A stretch of 9,552 bases of DNA from the NCBI GenBank assembly GCA_041499965.1, contig JBGQLG010000205.1, positions 1-9,552 on the forward strand, given 5' to 3'. Below the pieces are notes generated by a model, which was not told the origin of the DNA, did not search any database, and was given only the letters and a program-made list of their open reading frames with translations. How positions within the stretch are numbered: the first letter of the stretch is position 1; each line of letters begins with the position of its first letter. The position numbers and the translations under genes were made by a program. Positions 1-5,870 of the stretch are shown here, in pieces. The stretch is from AR5 sp041499965 (GTDB taxonomy: Bacteria > Methylomirabilota > Methylomirabilia > Rokubacteriales > CSP1-6).

Positions 1-288
1 ACAGATCACCGCGGCCACAACCACCGCCGCCAGCAAACCGAGCCAGGTGTCCACGCCCAACTTCACGTACAGCAGCGCCGCCGTGTACGCCCCGACGCCA
101 AAGAACACCTGCGGCCCAAAGTCGAACTGCCCGGCCCAGCCCCCGACGACGTTCCATCCCATGCCCAGCATCGCGTTGACGAGTACGAGGAACCCCACCG
201 TCTGGTAATACGTGTACCCCTGGAGTTGGAGAGGAATCGGATAAACGAGCGCCACGAGCGCTCCGACGATCAGAGCAATCCGAGACAC
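1..288 (-). CDS. livM: LivM-type branched-chain amino-acid ABC transporter permease, N-terminal 96 residues (gene runs off the window)
   Basis: This is the second inner-membrane permease of a Liv-type (HAAT family) amino-acid importer, which pairs with LivH to form the channel. Reading leftward from GTG at 288-286, the frame stays open to the window edge. A first hydrophobic segment (about residues 4-20) is followed by a Y-rich stretch and then the family signature around residues 44-72, with GWNVVGGWAGQ followed by FDFGPQVFFGVGAYTAAL. This matches the usual G-W-N-L-x-G-G-x-A-G-Q...G-x-x-A-F-F-G-I-G-A-Y of LivM. The start is chosen at GTG because GAGG (301-298) lies 9 nt upstream; no ATG precedes it in a sensible place. 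That GAGG is partly supplied by the palindromic element between livH and livM. Same strand as livH and livK, so it was presumably one operon. The family is confident; the exact substrate is unknown. Confidence 0.88.
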   Translation of the reverse strand, partial: MSRIALIVGALVALVYPIPLQLQGYTYYQTVGFLVLVNAMLGMGWNVVGGWAGQFDFGPQVFFGVGAYTAALLYVKLGVDTWLGLLAAVVVAAVIC

Positions 289-289
289 C

Positions 290-562
290 CTAGCGATCCT
301 CGTGGAATCCGGTGGCGCCGTGGGGCGGGCGCAGGGGCCGAGGGCGCGCCTCCATGGCGAGCCGTCGTCGCCGTTCGAGCGCAGGGCTCGGCGAGCGAGC
401 CGCAGACGATTCGACTTGTCCACGCCCCAACCCCCTCTGGGGGATGGGGGGCTCGAGCTCGCCGGGCCCGGAGCGAGTTACGGCGACAGGCGAGCCATGC
501 AGGCGCGCCCTCGGCCCCTGCGCCCGCCCCACGGCGTCACCGGATTCCACGAGCTTCACTAG
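290..562. repeat. ~270-bp near-palindromic element between livH and livM, MITE-like, bracketed by CTAG
   Basis: The whole livH-livM gap is one large inverted repeat. The arm 299-358 pairs with 494-553 with only 2 mismatches in 60 positions. The next ~40 bp inward (to about 400 and 451) still pair imperfectly, leaving a loop of about 50 bp that holds its own G/C hairpin. CTAG occurs at 290-293 and again at 559-562, each exactly 5 bp outside the arms. This could be a 4-bp target duplication of the kind made by IS5-like transposases, or an extension of the terminal repeats. No convincing protein is encoded: the frames open on both strands read almost the same peptide because of the palindrome. 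In the liv transcript it would form a very long hairpin that could be cut by RNase III or weaken livM expression. The inverted repeat is seen directly; mobility is inferred. Confidence 0.85.
425..449. repeat. G/C hairpin in the centre of the palindromic element
   Basis: An 11-bp stem (425-435 with 439-449, one mismatch) closes a TCT loop. It is made of C runs answered by G runs. It lies off the exact centre of the large palindrome, so it is a separate fold rather than a by-product of the outer arms. It could act as the loop tip of the larger structure; no U-run follows it on either strand, so it is not a standard intrinsic terminator. Confidence 0.7.
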
Positions 563-1431
563 AACCGTCCGAACAAGCCCTGCGGCCGGAAGAGCCCGAT
601 CAGCAAGTACGACCCAAACACGAACGCGTCCTTGAACGCCGGCGGCAGGTACACGACGGTCACGCTCTGGATGACGCCGACGAGCAGCGCGGCGAGCAGC
701 GTCCCGAGGATGCTGCCAAACCCGCCGAGCGCCACGATGGCATACGCCAGCACGGTGAACTGCAACCCCACCTGCGGATACACGGAGAAGAAGTTCACGA
801 GGATCGCGCCCGCGACGGCGACCAGCGCCGCGCCCAACCCCCAGGCCATCGCGAACATCCGCTGCGGCCGGATGCCGACCAGCCGCGCGGCGTCGCGATC
901 CTCGCTGGTCGCCTGCAGCGCCAGCCCGAGCTCCGTGCGCTCGATGAGCAGGTAGAGCGCGAGAAAGATCAGCAGCGCCAGCCCGGCGGCCAGCAGCAGC
1001 GGTACCGCGAACGCCAGCCCCAGGAGCGTGAGCCTGGCGCCACCCAGCCGCACCAGGAGGCTCTCGCTCACGAAGCGGTAGTCGCTGGTGAAGCCGGCCA
1101 CCACCGCGTTCTGCAGCAGGAAGAGCAGCCCGATCGTGGCGAAGATCTGCGTGAACGGATCGCCCCCCTGCACGCGACGCATGAGGAGGCGATAGACGAG
1201 CACGCCGAACGCGTACATCACCAGCGCGATCGGTACGATGGCCAGCAGCGGATCGAGCCCGAGGGTGGCGCTGAGCCACCAGGCGGCGAACATGCCCAGC
1301 ATGAGGAACTCGCCGTGGGCGAAGTTGATCATCTCCATGAGACCCCAGATGATCGTCAGGCCCACCGCCACCAGGGCGTAGAGAAACCCCATCTGCAGGC
1401 CGTTGACGACGGCCTGGGCGAGCTCGGTCAT
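559..1431 (-). CDS. livH: LivH-type branched-chain amino-acid ABC transporter permease (290 aa)
   Basis: Inner-membrane permease of the Liv/HAAT importer family, partner of LivM and fed by the LivK binding protein. The protein is almost entirely hydrophobic helices. It has the LivH signature INFAHGE at residues 35-41, preceded by GLTIIWGLMEM, and the cytoplasmic EAA-like coupling loop at about 169-187 (GLALQATSEDRDAARLVGI), which docks onto the ATPases. The C-terminal RPQGLFGR is also typical. Length is normal for the family. Start ATG at 1431-1429 lies 13 nt after the livK stop, with only a weak upstream purine stretch, which suggests translational coupling. The stop TAG lies inside the CTAG that borders the palindromic element, and the tail after GLFGR is short compared with many LivH proteins. 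The ligand cannot be told from the permease. Confidence 0.95.
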   Translation of the reverse strand: MTELAQAVVNGLQMGFLYALVAVGLTIIWGLMEMINFAHGEFLMLGMFAAWWLSATLGLDPLLAIVPIALVMYAFGVLVYRLLMRRVQGGDPFTQIFATIGLLFLLQNAVVAGFTSDYRFVSESLLVRLGGARLTLLGLAFAVPLLLAAGLALLIFLALYLLIERTELGLALQATSEDRDAARLVGIRPQRMFAMAWGLGAALVAVAGAILVNFFSVYPQVGLQFTVLAYAIVALGGFGSILGTLLAALLVGVIQSVTVVYLPPAFKDAFVFGSYLLIGLFRPQGLFGRF

Positions 1432-1444
1432 GCGCGCTCGGGGC

Positions 1445-2755
1445 TCAGGCGCCGGGCTTCGGCTTGCTGTCGCGCTCCTGCCAGCTCGGGCTCGGGAAGA
1501 TCGGCTTGAAGTTGGCCCGGGTCGCGAGGTCCCACGGCCACAGGGTGTGCTTCTCGCCGTCCCAGCCCACCTGCGTGACCACGCCCGTCGCCAGCACGTT
1601 CTGGCCGTTCTCGAACCGGATGCCCTTGTAGTCGATGATGAGCTGCTCGGGCGGCGTGTTGGTCTCGTTGGCGGCCTTCTGGAGCGCCGCCGGCTCCACC
1701 GACCTCGCCCGGTCGATGACCTCGGCCATCCACAGCAGGCCGGTGATCTCGCGCATCGCCAGCTCGCCCATGTTCTGGCCGCGGCTGTACTTCTTGTAGA
1801 TCTCGTTGACCTTCTTCCAGCTCGGCCGGTCGTGCACCAGATCGATGGCCGTCGGGTCGCGGCCGAGCCAGCCGGCGGCGCCGTTGCTCTTCTTCTGCGC
1901 CTGCAGCCACGTCTCGTCGGAGTAGGCGCCGTTGCTGGTCGCGAGCACCTTCGGCATGTAGCCGGCGCGCTTGGCGTCGTTCTCGAAGACCACCGTCTCC
2001 GCCGGGTACTGCACGCTGAAGAGCACGTCGGCGCCGGCCGCCTGCAGGCGCTGCACCTCCGAGGCCAGCGTGGTCGCGCCCGTCTTCGTCGTGAGGTCGA
2101 GCACGATCTTGAAGCCGGCCTTCGGTGCGAGGTCCGTCGCGACCTTGCGGTTGTCCTGGCAGAACAGGTTGTCGCAGGTGAAGAGCGCGATCGTCTTGAG
2201 GTCCCGGGGGCCGCCGTGCTCGGGCCACTCCTTGAGGAAGGAGAAGACGCTGGCGACCATGGTCTTGTCGTTGGGGCCCGTGCGGAAGAACCACTTCAGC
2301 CCCTTCTCGGTCAGCGTCGGCGACGCGCAGGGGTGGCACGTCAGCGGCAGGCCCGCGCTCTCCACCACCGGCTGGATGATCGACGTGGTGCCGCTCGTTC
2401 CCTCGCCGTTGATCCAGTGGACCTTGTTCACCGAGATCAGCTGCTCCACGATCGTGCGCGCCTGGTCACCGCGGCTCTGGTCGTCGCGCACGATGAACTT
2501 GATGGGGACACCGCCGAGCCCCGGAAACCCCTTGCCCGGTCCCAGCGGCACCGACAGATCCGCGTAGTCGTTGTTGACGATGTCCTCGACCGTTTGCGAG
2601 GCCCACAGATACTGCTGCCCCAGGCTGGCGAAGTTCCCGGTGAGCGGCAGCACCGAGCCGATGAGCACCTCGGTGACCTTGGGCTGCGCCGGCGCCAGGC
2701 GCGACACACCGAGGGCGACGACCACGAGCGCGATGAGGACGATGAGTCGACGCAT
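1445..2755 (-). CDS. livK: LivK-type periplasmic amino-acid-binding protein (436 aa)
   Basis: Extracytoplasmic solute receptor of the type-1 periplasmic-binding fold (Peripla_BP_6), first gene of the livK-livH-livM operon. Residues 1-23 form a signal peptide: Arg-Arg, a hydrophobic core LIVLIALVVVALGV, and a likely signal peptidase I site after APA. There is no lipobox Cys. The mature protein opens with VLIGSVLPLTGNFASLGQQ (residues 30-48), the classic beta-1/ligand-loop start of LivK-like receptors. An ADVLFSVQYPAET segment in the second lobe also fits. The open frame continues 34 codons upstream, but ATG 2755 is chosen because GGAGGT lies 5 nt before it and the signal peptide starts there. 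Unusual for the family are four cysteines, C140/C143 (CHPC) and C194/C199 (CDNLFC), which could form disulfides. The ligand is not predictable; many such receptors in soil bacteria bind compounds other than Leu/Ile/Val. Confidence 0.94.
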   Translation of the reverse strand: MRRLIVLIALVVVALGVSRLAPAQPKVTEVLIGSVLPLTGNFASLGQQYLWASQTVEDIVNNDYADLSVPLGPGKGFPGLGGVPIKFIVRDDQSRGDQARTIVEQLISVNKVHWINGEGTSGTTSIIQPVVESAGLPLTCHPCASPTLTEKGLKWFFRTGPNDKTMVASVFSFLKEWPEHGGPRDLKTIALFTCDNLFCQDNRKVATDLAPKAGFKIVLDLTTKTGATTLASEVQRLQAAGADVLFSVQYPAETVVFENDAKRAGYMPKVLATSNGAYSDETWLQAQKKSNGAAGWLGRDPTAIDLVHDRPSWKKVNEIYKKYSRGQNMGELAMREITGLLWMAEVIDRARSVEPAALQKAANETNTPPEQLIIDYKGIRFENGQNVLATGVVTQVGWDGEKHTLWPWDLATRANFKPIFPSPSWQERDSKPKPGA

Positions 2756-2760
2756 GCGGG

Positions 2761-2766
2761 ACCTCC
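2761..2766 (-). promoter_or_regulatory. Ribosome binding site fixing the livK start
   Basis: GGAGGT on the minus strand, 5 nt before ATG 2755-2753. It is the best Shine-Dalgarno sequence in the region and rules out the longer frame opening at 2857. Confidence 0.8.
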
Positions 2767-2806
2767 GGACTGGCGTTGGGATGGGGTCGGGTTCCAGTGG
2801 GTCGGT

Positions 2807-2812
2807 ATCGTA
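2807..2812 (-). promoter_or_regulatory. Possible -10 box of the livK operon
   Basis: TACGAT on the minus strand, about 50 nt upstream of the livK start, inside a small interrupted palindrome GGTA-N3-TACC (2804-2814). No clear -35 hexamer was found at 16-18 bp, so this is only a candidate. Confidence 0.22.
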
Positions 2813-2855
2813 CCAAAATCGGGGCGGCAGCCAGGCGGACGCTTCGGCGTTCGTC

Positions 2856-2997
2856 ATGGTGATCGCTCAGGGAGAAGTGTGGTGGGCAGATCTCGCCGAG
2901 CCACCCGGGTCGGAACCCGGGTTCGACGGCGCGGCGTCGGCAATCTGGCACGGAACTCCCGTACGAAGCCTGGGGACTTCAGGTAACCTTGAGTTCC
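2856..2997 (+). pseudogene. Decayed 5' remnant of a MazF/PemK-family toxin gene
   Basis: From ATG 2856 the frame reads MVIAQGEVWWADLAEP followed by PGSEPGF. This is very close to the N-terminus of many chromosomal MazF/PemK ribonuclease toxins, which typically run GEVWWADLPEPxGSEPGFRRPVVVVQ. After Phe-23 (position 2924) the expected RRPVVVVQ core strand is gone. A later stretch in the same frame, LGTSGNLEF, faintly resembles the PLTSNL motif of the family. The +1 frame after 2924 reads RRRGVGN, so an indel there is possible. No MazE-like antitoxin frame was found upstream. The remnant occupies the upstream region of livK on the opposite strand. The frame stays open into the next small gene, so a fused product is formally possible. 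The N-terminal match is strong by eye; the decay is inferred from the missing core. Confidence 0.6.
2903..2922. repeat. Inverted repeat ACCCGGG-N6-CCCGGGT in the livK upstream region
   Basis: A perfect 7-bp stem with a TCGGAA loop. It overlaps a perfect 12-bp palindrome GAACCCGGGTTC at 2913-2924. It lies within the mazF remnant, between the divergent livK and the 95-aa gene. It could be an operator or just coding-sequence coincidence; there is no U-run for a terminator. Confidence 0.3.
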
Positions 2998-3032
2998 CAG
3001 CGCGGTCGTCTCGCCGGGAAGTGAGGGTCGTC

Positions 3033-3320
3033 ATGAGTGAGCCCGTGACCCGCGGCATCGGCAGCGCGTGGACGCCCCAGCCCGAGCTCGCGGCGCCGAC
3101 GCCGACGGCGGTCTGGGCGTGCCGATCCCTCTTCTGCCTCCACCGCGGTCCCTTCTGGGTGAAAAGCCTGCAAGAAGCGCAAGCCGATGCGGGCAAGCAT
3201 CGCGCGCGGAGATTCCTCGGCGTCTTCAACCACGACGCCGTCGTGCGCCCCGGCCGCGGCCAGAGCTTCATCGCGTTCCTTCGCGAGATGCGCCTCGCAC
3301 CGAAGGCGCCGATCGCCTAG
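3033..3320 (+). CDS. Small protein of unknown function (95 aa)
   Basis: I do not recognise this protein. The start ATG 3033 is preceded by TGAGGG with about 5 nt spacing, and the codons have a strong G/C third-position bias, which supports a real gene. The N-terminal third is rich in Pro and Ala. The middle has a Trp/Cys cluster (WACRSLFCLHRGPFWVK, residues 28-44) with two Cys seven apart. The second half is basic and amphipathic (KHRARRFLGVFNHDAVVRPGRGQ), without a signal peptide or membrane segment. It lies directly downstream, and in frame, of the mazF remnant, so translation beginning at 2856 could run into it. It converges with the secreted-protein gene, whose stop is 25 nt away. Frames also open on the opposite strand here, so the call is moderate. 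Confidence 0.5.
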   Translation: MSEPVTRGIGSAWTPQPELAAPTPTAVWACRSLFCLHRGPFWVKSLQEAQADAGKHRARRFLGVFNHDAVVRPGRGQSFIAFLREMRLAPKAPIA

Positions 3321-3345
3321 CGCCCGCCTCCCCGCCCGCGGCCAG

Positions 3346-3819
3346 TCACTGGCAGGGCGTCGTCTTCGCGCCGATGCACACGGTCTGCTCCAGGTGTTCG
3401 ATCTTCAGCGGCGTGCCCCCGGCCCGAACTTCGATCACGATCGGATAGGTCGTGGTGGAGGCATTCTGACTGTGCTTCAGCGTCCCGCGGATCACCACGT
3501 GGAGCGCTCCGTCGCCCTGGCCGAGGATCGTCGCATCCCCAGAGGGAACGAAGCTCGAGCTGAACGTGGGCGCTCCCTTGTCATCGAGCCACCCGTCCAG
3601 GCGTTTCATGAATTCCCGCCAGCCCTCCGGCGTGAAGTCATCCTTCGCGCCTTTCAGGCGCTCGACATCACCCCGATCGAAATTCAGCGCTCTCACGACC
3701 GCCTTCTGGACGGGAGCGACGATCGCAGCCTGGTCCGTGGCGGACATCGGGGTCGTCTGAGCCAGAGCCGGACCGGCGACGAGCACCGCAGCGACCAGCA
3801 CCATGACGTGCACCCGCAT
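3346..3819 (-). CDS. Secreted small protein, weak IcmL/DotI-like resemblance (157 aa)
   Basis: A periplasmic or exported protein: residues 1-20 are a clean signal peptide (basic start, core VMVLVAAVLVAG, cleavage ALA|Q). The mature part has a helix with the pattern ALNFDRGDVERLKGAKDDFT then PEGWREFMKRL (residues 44-74). It is followed by beta-rich sequence with GDATILGQGDGALHVVIRG, and a C-terminal strand pair ending in LEQTVC. The order LNYD-FTxxGWxxF-L, then strands, recalls the NTF2-like domain of IcmL/DotI proteins. I see no other type IV secretion gene here, so a lone domain use is more likely; the family call is tentative. The start is ATG 3819 because GGAGGG lies 4 nt before it; an in-frame GTG at 3837 would bury that site. 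Two Cys (148 and 156) near the end could form a disulfide. Confidence 0.8.
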   Translation of the reverse strand: MRVHVMVLVAAVLVAGPALAQTTPMSATDQAAIVAPVQKAVVRALNFDRGDVERLKGAKDDFTPEGWREFMKRLDGWLDDKGAPTFSSSFVPSGDATILGQGDGALHVVIRGTLKHSQNASTTTYPIVIEVRAGGTPLKIEHLEQTVCIGAKTTPCQ

Positions 3820-3909
3820 GGTTCCCTCCGTCGACACGTTTCGAGTACCGCTCGCAGCTCCACCGCCGAGAATCCAAGGTTACGTCACTGCCGACGCCGC
3901 ATTTCGGTA

Positions 3910-3915
3910 GATAAT
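3910..3915 (+). promoter_or_regulatory. Possible -10 box for the TPR/ST7-like gene
   Basis: GATAAT (5 of 6 to TATAAT) lies 14 nt before the ATG at 3930. No good -35 hexamer at 16-18 bp was found. If used, the transcript would start about 8 nt before the ATG, making a nearly leaderless mRNA. This agrees with the lack of a clear Shine-Dalgarno sequence there. Confidence 0.35.
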
Positions 3916-3929
3916 CCCTGTCGACGCCG

Positions 3930-5855
3930 ATGCCCCCGCTCTCGTCCCTGGTCATCGCCCGCTTCAAGCGTCTCCCGCGCCGGTCGGACGAAGTCTGGCA
4001 GGGCGGCGTGGTCCGGGCGCGCGCCTGGGTCGAGGAGCCGGATGGCAGCGTGCGCCGGCCGTGGGCGGCGATCTGGATCAGCCCGGCGCTGCACCTGATG
4101 AACGTCCAGCTCGCTGAGGCCGACACCGCGCCCGACGCGAGCCTCGCGCTCCAGGTCCTCGTGGATCTCGGCCTGAAGTTTGCGCGATGCCGGCCCACCC
4201 GCCTGGAGGTGGCCGACGACGCCCTGGGAGCCCAGCTCGTCGCCGCGCTGGGCGATCCTGAGATCTCGGTGAGCGTGCGCGCCGACCTCCCGGACGTGGA
4301 CCGGATCGTGCGAGAGATGGAGGCTGCGGAGAGCGATGCCCCGCCTCCGCCGGACGCCCTGGACGTGCCCGGCGTCACGGTGGAGCGGATGCGCGCCTTG
4401 GCCGACGCCGCGCGCGACTTCTACGCGGCCGCGCCCTGGCAGCACCTGAGCGACGAGGATCTCATCCACGTCGAGGCGCCCGTCGCGTCCGGCTTCAAGT
4501 ACCTCAGCGTGCTCGGCGCCGCCGAGCAGACCTTCGGACTCGGCTTCTTCACAAACCAGCAGCAGTTCGACGCCGTGCAGGAGGGTGCCGACCTGGAGAC
4601 GGTGCTGAGCCACCACGGCAAGTGGGCGGTGCTCTACGGCCCCGTCGAGGACATGCCATTCGGCGACGGCGATCTCTGGGAGCAGCACCATCTCCCGGTG
4701 GCCGGCCCGTCGGCGTACCCCGTCGCCGTCTGGTTCGGTCCGGACCGCGAGATTCGCCGGCCCCGGGCGAAGGAGCTCGCCGACGTGGAGGCCATCCTCC
4801 GCGCGCTCGCCCGGAGCACCGAGGCGGAGATCGACAGCGGTCGCTGGAGCCACGACGTGCCCAGCCACGACGGACCGCGGACGGTCAAGCTGGCCATCCC
4901 GGCGCTGCTGGTGCCGATCGACACGGCGCCACCGCGCCGGCCCGGCCCCACCGACCCGCGCGCCATGGAGCGTCTGACCGCCGAGATCGAGCGCTTCGCC
5001 CAGGCGTCCCAGTTCCAGTCCCTGGACGAGGCCAACGCCGCACTTCGGCAGCGCTTCACCGGGCCGATCGACGACCTGCCGTCCACCGCAACCACGCCGC
5101 TCGACCGGGCCCAGGAGCTGATCTACCGGGCGTTCGACGCGCGCGGGCGGCGCCGCCTGCAGCTGGCCCGCAAGGCGCTGGAGCTGTCGCCCGACTGCGC
5201 CGATGCCTACGTGGTGCTGGCCGAGGCGAGCCGCAGCCTGGAGGACGCCCGCGCGCTCTACGAGAAGGGTGTGGCGGCCGGCGAGCGGGCGCTGGGTCCC
5301 GACGTGTTCGCGCAGGAGGCGGGCCACTTCTGGGGAATGGTCGGCACCCGGCCGTACATGCGAGCACGGTTTGGTCTCGCCGGCTGTCTGGAAGAGCTCG
5401 ACCGGCGCGAGGAGGCGATCGGCCACTACCGCGAGATCCTCCGGCTCGATCCAGGCGACAGCCAGGGCGTGCGCTACTCGCTGCTGGCGTCCCTGCTGCT
5501 CATCGGGCGCGACGACGAGGCCGCCGCGCTCATCGAGCAGTTCGGCGACGAGCCGACCGCGCTCTGGCGCTATGGTCGGGCGCTGTCTGTCTTCCGTCGT
5601 GAGGGCGACAGCCGCGCCGCGCGCGAGTGCCTGCGCGTGGCGCTGCGCACCAATCGCCACGTCCCGCAGCAGCTCCTCGCCGACGACGACGAGCCGCCGG
5701 GCCCCCCGCCCGCCAGCTACGCTCCCGGAAGCCGAGAGGAAGCCGTGATCTGCGACAGCGAGCTGGGCGAGGCGTGGTGGGCGACGCCGGAGGCGATCCG
5801 ATGGCTGCGCGCCCAGGCACCGGCCCGCAAGTCCGCGCAACGCCGCAAGCGCTGA
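3930..5855 (+). CDS. TPR/ST7-like protein with N-terminal DUF6930-like domain (641 aa)
   Basis: A cytoplasmic protein with no signal peptide or membrane segment, of unknown biochemical role. Three parts can be seen. Residues ~1-135 (RRPWAAIWIS, then CRPTRLEVADDALGAQLVAAL) resemble DUF6930. Residues ~150-335, starting MRALADAARDFYAAAPWQHL, resemble the domain that often follows it (DUF7309-like). Residues ~390-580 form helical repeats with ALELSPDCADAYVVLAEAS, GHFWGMVGTRPYMRARFGLA and REEAIGHYREILRLDPGDSQG, the pattern of bacterial TPR proteins related to ST7 (suppressor of tumorigenicity 7). The C-terminus is basic (ARKSAQRRKR). The domain names are from memory of families, not a search. ATG 3930 opens the frame without a clear ribosome site. 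It is divergent from the secreted-protein gene (110 bp apart) and converges with the Uma2-like gene (15 bp). The opposite strand is open for nearly the same length but reads as low-complexity shadow. Confidence 0.9.
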   Translation: MPPLSSLVIARFKRLPRRSDEVWQGGVVRARAWVEEPDGSVRRPWAAIWISPALHLMNVQLAEADTAPDASLALQVLVDLGLKFARCRPTRLEVADDALGAQLVAALGDPEISVSVRADLPDVDRIVREMEAAESDAPPPPDALDVPGVTVERMRALADAARDFYAAAPWQHLSDEDLIHVEAPVASGFKYLSVLGAAEQTFGLGFFTNQQQFDAVQEGADLETVLSHHGKWAVLYGPVEDMPFGDGDLWEQHHLPVAGPSAYPVAVWFGPDREIRRPRAKELADVEAILRALARSTEAEIDSGRWSHDVPSHDGPRTVKLAIPALLVPIDTAPPRRPGPTDPRAMERLTAEIERFAQASQFQSLDEANAALRQRFTGPIDDLPSTATTPLDRAQELIYRAFDARGRRRLQLARKALELSPDCADAYVVLAEASRSLEDARALYEKGVAAGERALGPDVFAQEAGHFWGMVGTRPYMRARFGLAGCLEELDRREEAIGHYREILRLDPGDSQGVRYSLLASLLLIGRDDEAAALIEQFGDEPTALWRYGRALSVFRREGDSRAARECLRVALRTNRHVPQQLLADDDEPPGPPPASYAPGSREEAVICDSELGEAWWATPEAIRWLRAQAPARKSAQRRKR

Positions 5856-5870
5856 GGGCGGCGCGTCAGG

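Noticed and set aside
302..562. Plus-strand frame in the livH-livM gap (86 codons) that resembles the minus-strand peptide of the same region
   Set aside because: The two strands give similar peptides only because the DNA is palindromic; there is no ribosome site or recognisable domain.
226..1509. Long plus-strand frame opposite livH (427 codons)
   Set aside because: Arg/Gln/Glu/His-rich shadow; livH on the other strand is a clear membrane permease.
2900..2930. GGGTTCGA resembling a tRNA T-loop
   Set aside because: The flanking bases do not form a T-stem, and no acceptor or anticodon arm can be folded around it; it lies in the mazF remnant.
1403..2986. Long plus-strand frame opposite livK (527 codons)
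   Set aside because: Arg/Leu/Val/His-rich antisense composition without any domain; livK on the minus strand has a signal peptide, ribosome site and family motifs.
2867..3271. Minus-strand frame opposite the 95-aa protein and mazF remnant (134 codons)
   Set aside because: No ribosome site, no recognised motif, and it covers the clear MazF N-terminus on the other strand.
3885..5840. Long open frame on the minus strand opposite the TPR/ST7-like gene (651 codons)
   Set aside because: It reads as His/Arg/Gly/Val-rich low-complexity sequence with no domain, the usual antisense shadow in GC-rich DNA. The plus strand has clear TPR-type repeats and well-formed domains.
5856..5870. Possible bidirectional terminator between the convergent TPR and Uma2-like genes
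   Set aside because: The gap is only 15 bp with no stem-loop plus T-run on either strand.
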